This document shows, one piece after another, positions 48,701-56,705 of a stretch of DNA of 64,000 nt. The translations under genes and the position numbers were made by a program. The first letter of the stretch is position 1; each line of letters starts with the position of its first letter. The notes under the pieces were generated by a model, which saw only the letters and a list, made by a program, of their open reading frames with translations, made no database searches and was not told the DNA's origin. Source of the stretch: Bacteroidota bacterium (GTDB taxonomy: Bacteria; Bacteroidota; Rhodothermia; Rhodothermales; Bin80); NCBI GenBank assembly GCA_026708685.1, contig JAPOUL010000167.1, positions 21,734 through 85,733 on the forward strand. The letters run 5' to 3'.

Positions 48701-49578
48701 GTCATGGAAAGGGAACGTTTAAGGTACCCGATGGTGACGGTGCAATTGAAACAGGGCTCACAGGAATCTATCCATATGTGTCGTACCAATCTTCTCAATG
48801 GGAAATCTGGATGAGCGGAGGTTATGGATGGGGTAACGCCGAAGTGCAACATCTCAATGGAGATTTAACATCCAGATTTGGAGCCATTGGATTTAAGGGG
48901 AACTTGGCATCAAAACGTACCTCTCAACTACGTTATTATGGTGATGTCCTTTTGACCGATGCCCATGTAAATGTCACTGGACTTCGAGCCGAAGTCATCC
49001 GAGTTCGGTTGGGAATGGAGAGTTCTTTCCACATGAGTGATGGGATTCGTCCTTTCCTAGATGCGAATGTTCGCCAAGATGGAGGGGATGTAGAGAAGGG
49101 AACAGGATTGGAGATAGGAGGTGGTGTACATGTTGCTTATCCTCAATGGAATCTTCGTGGTGAAGTACGCTCTCAGGGGTTGGTGCTTCACTCTGCTGCA
49201 GGATTCACGGAATGGGGTCTTTCAGGATCCATTCAGGTGGGGAATCCATCTAAGGGGTTCATGATACGCATACGTCCATCTTGGGGGCCCACTCATCATA
49301 GGTCATTCTATAGGCAACAGACGATTCTCAATGCAACTTCATTGCGTTCGGGGATGCAACGTACCGAGGTAGAATTAGGATATGGATTTCCAGTCAGTGT
49401 TGGGACAGCTCGGTCCATTGTGGGAGTGACTCAGTTGTCTCAAGGGAGACTGTTACGTTTGGGCGGAGAACTTCGTCCGTGGAATCGAATATCAATATCA
49501 GCATCTGGATTAGCCCATCACCACCAAGAATCTAGTTTTGATATGAGCATGAGTATTCAGGGTACACTTCGGTATTAA
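42703..49578 (+). CDS. Giant secreted beta-sandwich/autotransporter-like protein, copy 2 (intact)
   Basis: 2291 residues in one frame. Signal peptide within about 10-38 (VFCVLGICLCPTATLGQ), N-terminal module with SVTVLEGNSKIYDIDLSAQPSSDV (about 148), then tandem beta-sandwich modules to about 1880. Repeated motifs are ITEG/VEGN openings, LTFTxxNWDxPQTVTV strands and D-D-D turns, as in Calx-beta-type calcium-binding repeats. A segment AQNVMVAYTARFVRTLSVQLTEALQERL (about 1876) links to the C-terminal outer-membrane barrel (about 1949-2291, beginning KLGVWGRGAFRRFQGQDEG and ending SFDMSMSIQGTLRY). Module order is the same as in copy 1 and the total length is identical, so it is a tandem duplication. 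Most likely a Ca2+-stabilised surface adhesin with its own translocation barrel; inferred from architecture. Confidence 0.92.
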   Translation: MLLVSFHYEMGVLPACMRQVIVFCVLGICLCPTATLGQGQSPQIQISTPSSSQTLINPPLRTHEYFHESPSHQIVWIKDNPAPFRSSPINGETLSSAASSFTLYSSSVSESTHPWLFSPVEEVNPYGSQFREDRLWKVQQMSRGVQNSVTVLEGNSKIYDIDLSAQPSSDVVVTITGLSSDLTLNITSLTFTPANWNSKQEVILTALHDSDDTDESVTLTLTGSDGNTQTINVTIIDDDRTWELIPEEILEGTRLGVGPIQLLKELGPPSADVTFTITGHSGTDIELLETSVTFLQNEWDQSQSITIIAKSDQDDVHDYVTLTFVADGGGYTGLTYTMDVMILERKGYEVYIDEGSSVTDGMYFSGPIPTLDPIVTYDWDKSSDIIISPHEVTYDADTWHSCNQGNCSNFETVTISSAHDSDDLDDRVVVTLRVTGPPGSIYFGINALMYVNINDIDDPGIDVDPSSLTIVEGNQDTFEVTLSDSPHGDFGGNDVTVNISSGGRTSATPSSLIFTTANWSQPQTVTVQTRDDSDFVDNKETIRLHASGGGFERESITVEVTIKDDDTPDIEISEPSISVTEGATNSFEVELEGEPNRDIEVIITGYVGTDLDTLASAPRELTFTPSDWDEPQIVTVGAKEDLDFDPDYEQLTLTTTGPPLKALFVTVNDNDRAEIIADSHVDIREGESTTIEFSLSSPPTSEVAVSISGYLGTDVEEPPPNPLQRTFDGTNWNAPQTITLTASEDDDSIDEDIILTLSAMGGGYDHVTLPVNVTIKDDDLIKGIDTDETIQMIEGTSVDLKVKLLADPPSTVTIIMDGYVGTDLGPSPPNPLNLEFDETNWNLNQTIVLTASEDDDFDEEDVIHLTLTASAVGQDDFIKQVGVKIRDNDHPSIVIDPASLNIHEGGANNVNVSITAKPFADMTIQIPPVGDLTARPSELTFANDSNWSNPRMVTLVAATDTDVFNDMETVVLSASGGGYNGLTSEISVEIIEDISPPSVLLSVTPNPITEGNSVQLTAILSKPMPADLVVNLIYEDMDTEPSDYAPLRNFNIDAGSLRGSGTLRILDDTTVEPNEEFRVSIRKPNGADLGDPSSMIITILDDGDKPPPVEVLLSVDPIRVFEGDQVTVTTTIQEALLQDVTIPLIYPSDGSTAIITQDYIPLSQLIIPAGQVTKSGTIQTIRDAEVETSETFTVAFGALPALVTGGRFLSKTITILDQQKPKVSLSVDHHSIEEGEEANIKVTLSSPLTNMVTIPLAVTPITASTSDYQLIRSLPQVEIRGGELEGQMTIRAIDDDFIEESETFAIEFGSLPSSVISGVNSIAEVIITDNDDPDVNVPTSITILEGNQETINISLTSIPSSEVEIQISTQQVTEIEIVPSSLLISPDQWNRLSEVNITAPQDENMMDEQMVLTMSANGGEYSDILHTLVVNIIDDDHAALVVQPSIIIDEGASAYFDVRLAQMPTADVTVTLSGYQGTDLVLQSSSLITFSESDWSAVKTVELMALEDSDAEQDDPVDLILSASGGGYDAIQEVVMVTIREKDTAGLIVTPRTIQIFEGDSGQLTVSLNSRPLSNVTVSVSGHQNTDVEIAPTTLTFTPTEWESIQTISIDAKEDMDTIDDPVILTFTASGGNYDGQQAVVDVMILDKGAPKISIYEGQASEEAGVVRLPLELSHGIDEVITVQYQTSDPLEGTIAIAGEDYTASRGIVIFDPGGTRGVVQFEITNDIIQEERENFTVILSSASTNAIIHRGSATATILDDDGGLPTIAIRDAVASQDAGLMTFQLHLSQPSPYSISVHYRTKDGTASAGKDYSAKSGTATFTPGTMQTSIDIPLLQKESSEDQQIFYVHLESSNSTQMDKDIAIAVIQKETEIAQNVMVAYTARFVRTLSVQLTEALQERLQPSGSSCSTVERVQTAQLWLTTSDWTPSLGELLSGCKVTKITAGSAGKLGVWGRGAFRRFQGQDEGSIMLRGDVSSAMIGADYQWKTGWMAGMMVAHSHGKGTFKVPDGDGAIETGLTGIYPYVSYQSSQWEIWMSGGYGWGNAEVQHLNGDLTSRFGAIGFKGNLASKRTSQLRYYGDVLLTDAHVNVTGLRAEVIRVRLGMESSFHMSDGIRPFLDANVRQDGGDVEKGTGLEIGGGVHVAYPQWNLRGEVRSQGLVLHSAAGFTEWGLSGSIQVGNPSKGFMIRIRPSWGPTHHRSFYRQQTILNATSLRSGMQRTEVELGYGFPVSVGTARSIVGVTQLSQGRLLRLGGELRPWNRISISASGLAHHHQESSFDMSMSIQGTLRY

Positions 49579-49713
49579 GAGCATGCACAAAACAATGGAT
49601 CGGTTACCTTTCAAGTCGGGAAAGCATTATTAGATGGATGATGATGAAAAATGCTGGTGACTGGGCTCATGACGATGGATCATCCATGTAAGATCCTTTC
49701 TCCGAGGAATATC

Positions 49714-50955
49714 TCAATTCGCCATATCATGAATGGTAACAAGCCCAACTCGATTGGAGCTACTTTGATGAATCAAGAGTTTGTTTTCACGTGTCACCCA
49801 AACATGGCGAATGATTCCAACGCCGCTGGGAATAGCCCAACTTTGAAATGACTCCGTCTCAGGATCAAATCGAACCAATGCATCGGGGCGCATAGCAGAT
49901 TCATTATACCAAATCTTGTCGTTAATGACCGCTAACGAATAGGGATGGGATTGAGCCCCACTCGGGGAGTCCCATTCCTTAATGGTGCCAGTATCAGGGT
50001 TCAAGCGACCAATGCGTCCCATGGATGAGTTTACATATCAGATCATACCTTTAGAATCAACACCAAGTCGGCGAATGCGAGTGCCATCATCGGAAATAGA
50101 ATAGTACTGGATTTCCATAGATTCAGGGTGCATACTAGCCAGTTTATTGGTTCCATTGTAAGCGATCCAAACCATTCCATCGTGATCAACAATGGTTCCA
50201 TACGGGCGTGGCTCTGTATCTATTTCGGTAAGTTCTCCCGTGACGGGGTTCAGTCTTCCAAGCATAGCCGATCGTTGGGACATGAAGTAGAGTTGACCGT
50301 TTGGGTGAAAGACGGCTGTATGTGGATCTTTGGATTTGGTGGGGAATTCTGTAATGTCTCCCGTGGTCGGATCAAGTTTTCCTATCGTGCCATTGCTATT
50401 ACCTGTATACCAAATGGATCCATCATCATTAGGGATGATGCAATGAGGCTTGGCATCAGGGGGCAACGGATACTCTTTCATAGCTCCTGTCGTAGGATCA
50501 AGCCGCCCAACAAGGCTTGCCCACATTCCAGTCCACCAGATGCTACCATCGGGTGCCTCAATTGGATCACGTGAACGTTGCCCCAGTGTTGGGACGATCC
50601 ATTCCTGAATGTCAATGTCTACTGGACCATCTATCAGATTTGGCTTTCGATCTTCTTGAGCAGGAAAATGGTCTGACAAGTATTGAGCAATGATTGCAGC
50701 CTCTTCTTCATGAAGAACCATCATGGATTCTTGAACAGATTTCCACATCTCTACCCCATCAAAACCAGATCTTGTGATGGTTGATAGTGAGTGACACGAT
50801 GTGCATAGTTGCTCAACCAACATTTTACCAGCTCCCTCAGGAAGAGAGGCATCCTGCTGATGTTGAGAGAGACTGGAGTTCACAAGGAAGAGGACAAAAG
50901 AGAATGCAATCAAGATCGTCCAGAAAGATGGTTTCAGAAAAGTAAAGCAGGTCAT
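49714..50955 (-). pseudogene. Cytochrome c - streptogramin-lyase-like protein, interrupted by TGA
   Basis: 414 codons read through one in-frame TGA. Order: signal peptide (about 1-30), a class I cytochrome c domain with heme motif C51-T-S-C-H55 (QLCTSCHSLSTI) up to about 95, then a beta-propeller of the virginiamycin B/streptogramin lyase type with repeats like GSIWYTGNSNGTIGKLDPTTGDI and GTIVDHDGMVWIAYNGTNKLASM. The TGA at 50040-50038 follows SKGMI and precedes YVNSSMGRIGRLNPDTG. Propeller repeats elsewhere in the same protein have W here (SIWYTG, MVWIAY), so TGG probably became TGA. Two ORFs result (50955-50038 and 50022-49714). The enzyme probably acts in the periplasm; the substrate is unknown. 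It may be a true pseudogene or rely on read-through. Confidence 0.75.
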
Positions 50956-51208
50956 CTAATTTGAAATATGAATTTTTGAAAAGATACTTCAAAATCTTAA
51001 TTGATGAAGTGAATATTCATCAAAATTCTTGTCATGGGTGTTTGACGATCTATTTTTTGTATGATGAGCATTAGGTCGAAAAATCATGAGACATTTAACC
51101 GTCCATATGCAATCATCAATCTATATCACTACTTTCAGTTGGATGTGCTATTTTGGAAGATCCTTACGCATGCTATGATATTTCCAAATTTGAACTCTGG
51201 TTGATGTG

Positions 51209-52513
51209 ATGCGGTTTGTATCTCCAGTTGATGTAGGTGGATTCGTATGTCTGTTGGCTTACGGAGTCCTCACATGGGTAACCCAAAGATCGGGCGATCC
51301 ATCGCTTCAACTGTTTCTGGGTCTTTCAATCTGTGTAGCTGCCATCACCTTTTTACTTTATGTGTATTTTCATCAACATCCTGAACAAAAAATATCCATT
51401 CGTCAACTGATCTTATGGGCTATCCTATTTAGGATTTGCGGATTGATAGGCGGCCCATTCTATGAAGATGATTATTACAGATACTTGTGGGACGCATTTC
51501 GATTCTTTCAGGATGGTACGCCGTATGGAATTGCTCCAGAGGCTTTTTTTCAAGATTTGGGGATTCCAGATCAGTTCCAGAGAATTCTTGACGGTATCAA
51601 CTATCCTGAGTTACCAACAATATATGGTCCAATAACTCAGATTGTATTCTTAGGTGGCTATTTACTCAGTCCAGGGAGTGTCACAGCACTGCAAGTACTG
51701 ATGATTCTCTTTGATTTGATAACGATAGGCCTATTGATTCGTTTGGCACCATTACCAGCTGTTCTTCTTTATGCATGGAGTCCACTAGTCATTAAAGAAA
51801 TTGCCTTTACCGCTCATCCAGATATTATTGCTGTGTGCCTAGTAGTGACTGCGATCATTCTTTCTCAAAAAAATAGAATATATTTCGCGGCCATTTGTTT
51901 GGCATTAGCAGTAGGTGCCAAAGTCATTGCCTTGTTGGTTGTCCCATTTGTCTTACTTCGTACAAGAATACATGTATGGGGAATCTTTATCGGGACACTA
52001 GGTCTCATTTATTTACCTTTTATTTTGCAGGGTAGTACAGATTTAGACACGTTGTTCGTGTTTACCCGCGAGTGGGAGTTTAACGCTGCTTTTTTTGGGT
52101 TATTAAAACCGTGGATGTCGAATTCAACAGCACGGATGATATGTGGTTTTTTGTTAATCGCTGGGTTATTGAGTTATTATCTCGTCTTCAGACATCAAAG
52201 ATCAGGTTTCATTGTTCGGGGAGATTGGATTTATGGTGGGTTATTGGCCATCTGGCCTGTCGTTAATTCGTGGTATCTCCTGTGGTTACTTCCCTTTGCA
52301 GTCCTTCGCCCAAGTGCATGGGCATGGACAGCATCTGTGGCTGTATTACTATCCTATATCACTGGGTTGAATTTGAATAATTTTGACATGCACCCGTTTG
52401 CACATCCCGACTGGGTGCGACCTCTTGAGTATGGGCTGATTCTTTTCGCCATGGGGTATGATCTCTACAGAATGAAAGTACAAAAAATCATGGCAATAGT
52501 TCACGAATATTGA
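51209..52513 (+). CDS. GT-C type membrane glycosyltransferase (DUF2029/GT87-like)
   Basis: 434 residues with about 11 hydrophobic helices. The first long loop contains GPFYEDDYYRYLWDAFRFFQDGTPYGIAP near 83-112, the acidic-aromatic motif of polyprenol-phosphate-sugar-dependent GT-C mannosyltransferases and related enzymes, which would transfer a sugar on the outer face of the inner membrane. Later loops have YPELPTIYGPITQ near 130 and REWEFNAAFFGLLKPW near 290. The most likely role is in lipid or cell-envelope glycosylation. ATG at 51209 preferred over GTG at 51206. It is alone on its strand, so the acceptor cannot be predicted from neighbours. Confidence 0.8.
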   Translation: MRFVSPVDVGGFVCLLAYGVLTWVTQRSGDPSLQLFLGLSICVAAITFLLYVYFHQHPEQKISIRQLILWAILFRICGLIGGPFYEDDYYRYLWDAFRFFQDGTPYGIAPEAFFQDLGIPDQFQRILDGINYPELPTIYGPITQIVFLGGYLLSPGSVTALQVLMILFDLITIGLLIRLAPLPAVLLYAWSPLVIKEIAFTAHPDIIAVCLVVTAIILSQKNRIYFAAICLALAVGAKVIALLVVPFVLLRTRIHVWGIFIGTLGLIYLPFILQGSTDLDTLFVFTREWEFNAAFFGLLKPWMSNSTARMICGFLLIAGLLSYYLVFRHQRSGFIVRGDWIYGGLLAIWPVVNSWYLLWLLPFAVLRPSAWAWTASVAVLLSYITGLNLNNFDMHPFAHPDWVRPLEYGLILFAMGYDLYRMKVQKIMAIVHEY

Positions 52514-53222
52514 ACTAAAAATTAAGGAGAAATAGGATAATCTGACCATCAAACCTCCCGTGATCCCTATGTTACGACCAATTCAGTAGAATTGTCAATT
52601 TAGATTGATGTTGAATAACCGTTGAGTTAGTCTATAATGATGAGCCTATCGGTCTACGAATTTAAAATGTTATTGGAATAAATTTGTATACTATAAAAAC
52701 ATCTCTCACGAATAGAATGATGGTAAGTAATTTGGTAGGACATCTTGAAATGAAATTGTAAAATTAAATACGGCATATTCCACGCATTGATTGCAATTAT
52801 TCAACAATTTTACTGTATTTTATGTATATGTGTCAGAAAATCGCTTTAATGGGGAATAGACCAACTGAGCGGCATCAATCTTACCGATCAGTCATTTCAT
52901 CAAATAGATTGACTGGTGATTCAAGGAATAATGACGTGCTAAAGAGAGAAGCTCAAGGAGCTAATGTTCGGTCAAGAAATACATGAAGGGACGATGAACA
53001 CCGGCAGAATAGAGGCTTTTCAGTCATTATTGGAGCACTGTCTATACCACTGCATGTCTCGCAAGTATCTTCAGTATTACTTGTGCGTGTCTTCTCTCCT
53101 CTCTGTCTTGTGTAAGGTAATGACATTGGAGAACCTTAGGGAGCTGATCTCTAAAGGTATGCTTGATAAGCATTTACTTACATACAGCTTTCGTGGAAAA
53201 TTTAACTGGATACCGCTGTATT
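52514..53222. other. Intergenic region before restriction locus
   Basis: 709 AT-rich bases. An ORF at 52964-53236 (90 residues) has no recognised features and overlaps the methylase start, so I do not call it. A TAAATTTG at 52679 matches the Bacteroidota -7 consensus but without a good partner box. No C-protein gene of the kind that controls many restriction systems is visible. Confidence 0.4.
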
Positions 53223-54017
53223 ATGAGCTTAAATAACGATACATTAAACGGGAATCATGGTTTGGTGAAAATTATCAATGACGATGTACTTAGAACAGAG
53301 TTAATCAATCCTAAATCCATTGATTTGATAATTACATCGCCTCCCTACAATGTAGAAATTGAGTATAATTCAAGCCTTGACAATGGTGATTACAGTAGCT
53401 ATTTGAACTGGACGGAACAATGGCTCACTCGCTGTTTTCGGTGGTTAAAATCCAGTGGAAGAATGTGTCTCAATATCCCTCTAGACAAAAATAAAGGAGG
53501 TCAACAGTCGGTCGGTGCAGATATAACTACCATAGCCAAGTCTATCGGTTATGGATACCATTCAACGATAGTTTGGAACGAAGGAAATATATCAAGGCGG
53601 ACTGCGTGGGGATCGTGGCTATCTGCATCTGCACCATATGTTATCGCCCCCGTGGAAATTATTGTTGTCATGTATAAAGATCAGTGGAAAAAATCAACTG
53701 CTGGAACTAGTGATATCTTAAGAGAAGAGTTTATCGAATGGACAAACGGTGTATGGACATTTAATGGACAGACCAAAAAAGGTGCAGGAGGTCATCCCGC
53801 TGCATTCCCTGTAGAGTTGCCAAAGCGTTGCATCAAACTATTTAGTTATGTGGGCGACACTGTTCTTGATCCTTTTCTTGGGTCTGGTTCAACTTTAATT
53901 GCGACAAAGCAATTTGGACGTTGTGGTATCGGAATTGAAATTGATGAGGGATATTGTAAAGTAGCACTCCAAAGAACAAATGATCATAAACTGTCACAGC
54001 TTGATTTAACGTTTTAA
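53223..54017 (+). CDS. DNA methyltransferase, beta class (N4-C or N6-A)
   Basis: 264 residues. Catalytic motif IV TSPPYN near 38-43 precedes the AdoMet motif LDPFLGSGSTLIATKQFGRCGIGIEI near 213-238, the beta-class order. SPPY fits either N4-cytosine or N6-adenine methylation; the residues here are compatible with both. Between them lie SSGRMCLNIPLDKNKGGQQSVGADITTIAKSIGYGYHSTIVWNEGNISRRTAWGSWLSASAPYVIAPVEIIVVMYK, the variable target-recognition part. The ORF is open upstream to a TTG at 53163, but ATG 53223 gives the family-like start. Its stop TAA overlaps the ATG of the HNH gene (TAATG), so the two are translationally coupled. Confidence 0.93.
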   Translation: MSLNNDTLNGNHGLVKIINDDVLRTELINPKSIDLIITSPPYNVEIEYNSSLDNGDYSSYLNWTEQWLTRCFRWLKSSGRMCLNIPLDKNKGGQQSVGADITTIAKSIGYGYHSTIVWNEGNISRRTAWGSWLSASAPYVIAPVEIIVVMYKDQWKKSTAGTSDILREEFIEWTNGVWTFNGQTKKGAGGHPAAFPVELPKRCIKLFSYVGDTVLDPFLGSGSTLIATKQFGRCGIGIEIDEGYCKVALQRTNDHKLSQLDLTF

Positions 54018-54778
54018 TGATAACTCAAAGGGATATTGTACTTGAATTTTTTAAGAACAATGCGAACAAAAATGTTCTAACTGCAGAAGTCGTTGACTGG
54101 GTAACTGTTGAATACAAAAAAAGAACTAAGAAGCCATTTCGTGATCCAGATAGACAAATTCGCCAGCTGTATTCTGATGGAATTCTTCAAAAAATCAAAA
54201 ATGGATGTTATCGTTACGATCCAAATTATAAACCATCCACTGTGTCTGGGGATTCCTTTACGCAAGCCCAAAGAGATGAGATTTTGGAGGCTGGAAATTA
54301 TCGCTGTTGTATATGCGGGGTTTCAGAGGTAGAGGGTGCACAGCTACATGTTGATCATGTAGTACCTCGATCAAAAGGGGGAAGAGCAACTATTGACAAC
54401 GGACAAGTTTTATGTAGTCATCACAATAATATGAAAAAGAATTATGGGCAAACTGAAACTTGCAAACGCATGTACAACGTTTTATATCAACAGGCTGTGA
54501 ATCTCAACGATCAGAAGATGCTATCCTTTCTGCGTGATGTTATGGAAGTTTATGATAAGCATAATATCAACAGCCACATTAATTGGGATCAAAGTAATAG
54601 GCTTGTGAAACCTACTAGCATACATAAAAATGCTAAGACCAAGAAAGCATCAATTAAGAAAGCCCGTCCATCAAAAGATTTGATAATAGATACACAGGGT
54701 TCCATTCAAAAAGAATCCTCTGGTAAATTGGCAAAGAAGTTGATGAAAACTTCATCAAGTAACATTAATAATGAGTGA
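54017..54778 (+). CDS. HNH restriction endonuclease
   Basis: 253 residues. N-terminal winged-helix-like segment (about 1-75, VVDWVTVEYKKRTKKPFRDPDRQIRQLYSDGILQKIKNGCYRYDP), then a well-formed HNH domain (about 85-160): EAGNYRCCICGVSEVEGAQLHVDHVVPRSKGGRATIDNGQVLCSHHNNMKKN with CxxC at 97-100, catalytic D-H near 112, N near 126 and H-H near 133. The C-terminus is lysine- and serine-rich and probably disordered. One-base coupling to the methyltransferase gene identifies it as the cognate nuclease of a type II restriction-modification pair. The recognition site is unknown. Confidence 0.9.
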   Translation: MITQRDIVLEFFKNNANKNVLTAEVVDWVTVEYKKRTKKPFRDPDRQIRQLYSDGILQKIKNGCYRYDPNYKPSTVSGDSFTQAQRDEILEAGNYRCCICGVSEVEGAQLHVDHVVPRSKGGRATIDNGQVLCSHHNNMKKNYGQTETCKRMYNVLYQQAVNLNDQKMLSFLRDVMEVYDKHNINSHINWDQSNRLVKPTSIHKNAKTKKASIKKARPSKDLIIDTQGSIQKESSGKLAKKLMKTSSSNINNE

Positions 54779-54899
54779 GAAGCAACCCACCTTTTAGGTG
54801 CTCAGCTAGATAACTCAAAATTGAATGATCTTTTCTATTGTCAGGCTCAGGTATGATTTATAGACATGCTCATTCGTATTAATCCTATTAACCGATAGA

Positions 54900-55481
54900 A
54901 TGATAAGCAAAATTCCAAATTTTTCTGAACGACGGAAGTCTGACAAGATATACAGTGAGCTGTTAGAGAATATACAGTTTGACAGACCCAGTAATTTTGT
55001 GAATGATGTGCTCATTGATGAGTATGTGGCCAACTATCCTAGTAATTCATCAATCAATGGAAAAGTGTTTGAATATTGCATTGTTGAATGTCTCATGCAA
55101 ATGGATATTACCCCATTCTATTATCAAGCGACGATGTCATTGATACCCAATGTCAATTTTGACATTGTCTGCTATAACGAAATTTCTCCGGTAGTTCTCT
55201 CATGTAAAGTTTCATTGCGTGAGAGATGGAAACAAGCTGATTTGGAAGGATTGGCCATTAAACAGGTTTACAGAAAATCTAAAGTACACCTAATCACTGC
55301 GGCTACAAATGAGCAAGATCGTCTTCAGCGAGAAATTGAATCTGGAACTATCCATGGACTTGACTCATGTGTTTTGGCTCAGAGTACTGATTTTGATAAA
55401 CTCTTAACTGATCTCACGAAACAAACCTTTACTGTTGCAAAAATGATTGACCCCATCCCAAAGGGTACACTATACAATTAA
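54900..55481 (+). CDS. PD-(D/E)XK-like nuclease, likely restriction enzyme
   Basis: 193 residues. Acidic and lysine positions typical of PD-(D/E)XK nucleases are visible: a glutamate in NGKVFEYCIVECL (near 55), D in NVNFDIVCYN (near 86) and CK in VVLSCKVSLRERWKQADLEGLAIKQVY (near 100). The SLRERWKQADLEG string is very like that found in several type II restriction enzymes. It follows the HNH gene by 121 bases on the same strand. It may be the cognate nuclease of the methylase, with the HNH protein accessory, or the locus may have two nucleases. Confidence 0.65.
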   Translation: MISKIPNFSERRKSDKIYSELLENIQFDRPSNFVNDVLIDEYVANYPSNSSINGKVFEYCIVECLMQMDITPFYYQATMSLIPNVNFDIVCYNEISPVVLSCKVSLRERWKQADLEGLAIKQVYRKSKVHLITAATNEQDRLQREIESGTIHGLDSCVLAQSTDFDKLLTDLTKQTFTVAKMIDPIPKGTLYN

Positions 55482-55734
55482 TCAACTGCGTCAACTGAAG
55501 AAATTGAAACCCTTACAAACGATTCAATAATCTACTACCGTGAGCCAGTAGCTGATGGATCTGCAACACCTATTTCAACCCCATGCTACAGAAAAAAATC
55601 ATGTTTTCAATGGTAAGATATAGCCAAGAAATATAGAACATTGTATACAGAGGAAATTTCTATTTTATAGATGGAGAGACTGAACTTTCCCAAGTGGGGG
55701 ATAACCCATCAATAACAACTCCGATTCCATACCT

Positions 55735-56580
55735 CTACTGAGATGAGGTATCATTGAGCCTCCAGTCGTACTCATGATCAAGCGTTCCATCAAAATCTTT
55801 CAGCTGTTGTGCCAGATCTTCGTCAGCATAGTTCATGAAATGAGCCATGATACCTTCCTCTGAATTTCCAAAATCTTCCATGTACCAGAAATACAAACTG
55901 GAGGTCACCCCAAATGCCTCATCCAAGATCTCAACTGCACGGACATGATTCACAAAATCCCGTGCACATTCATCCAGTAACTGCTCCAAGTTAGATTTTG
56001 TAAAGGCTTCGGATGCTAAATTCGGACACCCCAGACTGGCGCAGTTGACTCCATAATGAATCCGATAGTCCTGCCAGATAGGACGCAAGATGTCATGTTC
56101 AATATTATCCAGAGTCAAAGCAATGTCATTGACAGAAGCTCGAACATCTTTCCAGGGACCTGTTCCAGGGTTCTCCCCGTCATGAATTTCTATGATGGAT
56201 TCCACAGGGTAGGCATGAGCTACGGTCTTGATGGTCAACGCATTATACAGATTCAACCAGTAAGCCATCTGAACATCGCGGGCATACAGGCGAGGGTCCA
56301 ATTCTTGAAGTGTGGTGAGATATTCATCAAGGCGTTGTAAGTCAGGATCATGATCATGTAAGGCCTGATAATCAAAAAGGTGGATGCCAGAAGGGTCCTC
56401 TGTTTTCAGATAGGTGTCAAGGATCGCCTGCCATGTGGAGTGATCAATCGTAGAAGTACTGGTGGAATCAAAATGATTCCAATCGTCAAGGTTGATGGCG
56501 GACTGACCGAGGCAGACAGAGGCAGCTAAAAAGAAGCTCCCACAGAAAAGCATAGAACGTAGATGAAGACGCAAGTACAT
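55735..56580 (-). CDS. DUF547 exported protein
   Basis: 281 residues. Signal peptide (about 1-26, MLFCGSFFLAASVCLGQ), then a DUF547 domain: AYWLNLYNALTIKTVAHAYPVESIIEIH and ALTLDNIEHDILRPIWQDYRIHYGVNCASLGCPNLASEAFTKSNLEQLLDECARDFVN, which are the conserved core. The pair of Cys residues (NCASLGCPN) may bind metal or form a disulfide. The family is widespread and enzymatic activity is unproven. It sits 125 bases after the terminator of the preceding operon, so it is transcribed separately. Confidence 0.92.
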   Translation of the reverse strand: MYLRLHLRSMLFCGSFFLAASVCLGQSAINLDDWNHFDSTSTSTIDHSTWQAILDTYLKTEDPSGIHLFDYQALHDHDPDLQRLDEYLTTLQELDPRLYARDVQMAYWLNLYNALTIKTVAHAYPVESIIEIHDGENPGTGPWKDVRASVNDIALTLDNIEHDILRPIWQDYRIHYGVNCASLGCPNLASEAFTKSNLEQLLDECARDFVNHVRAVEILDEAFGVTSSLYFWYMEDFGNSEEGIMAHFMNYADEDLAQQLKDFDGTLDHEYDWRLNDTSSQ

Positions 56581-56607
56581 TATTCAATGATAAGACGGAT
56601 TAGTAGT

Positions 56608-56656
56608 AAAAAAAAAAACAGTCAGCACCAGACATGCGAGGATCTGGTACTGACTG
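56608..56656 (-). terminator. Intrinsic terminator of the outer-membrane protein operon
   Basis: On the minus strand a 14-bp stem (CAGTCAGTACCAGA pairing with TCTGGTGCTGACTG, one G-U pair, 10-base loop) is followed directly by 11 U (A-run at 56608-56618). The G-U pair and the U-run show that it is read on the minus strand. It lies 50 bases after the stop of the gene ending at 56706. Confidence 0.92.
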
Positions 56657-56705
56657 GGAATAATATTCTTCAAGTAGAGTGAGGGCATCATATGGAGAAG
56701 ATCGA

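Noticed and set aside
33171..49578. Phase variation by simple sequence repeat at the frameshift
   Set aside because: The site is only GGGAGG, not a long homopolymer or tandem unit, so slipped-strand switching is not supported.
52964..53236. ORF of 90 residues before the methylase
   Set aside because: Overlaps the methylase start, shows no motif and has a Cys/Leu-rich sequence like out-of-frame reading; not called.
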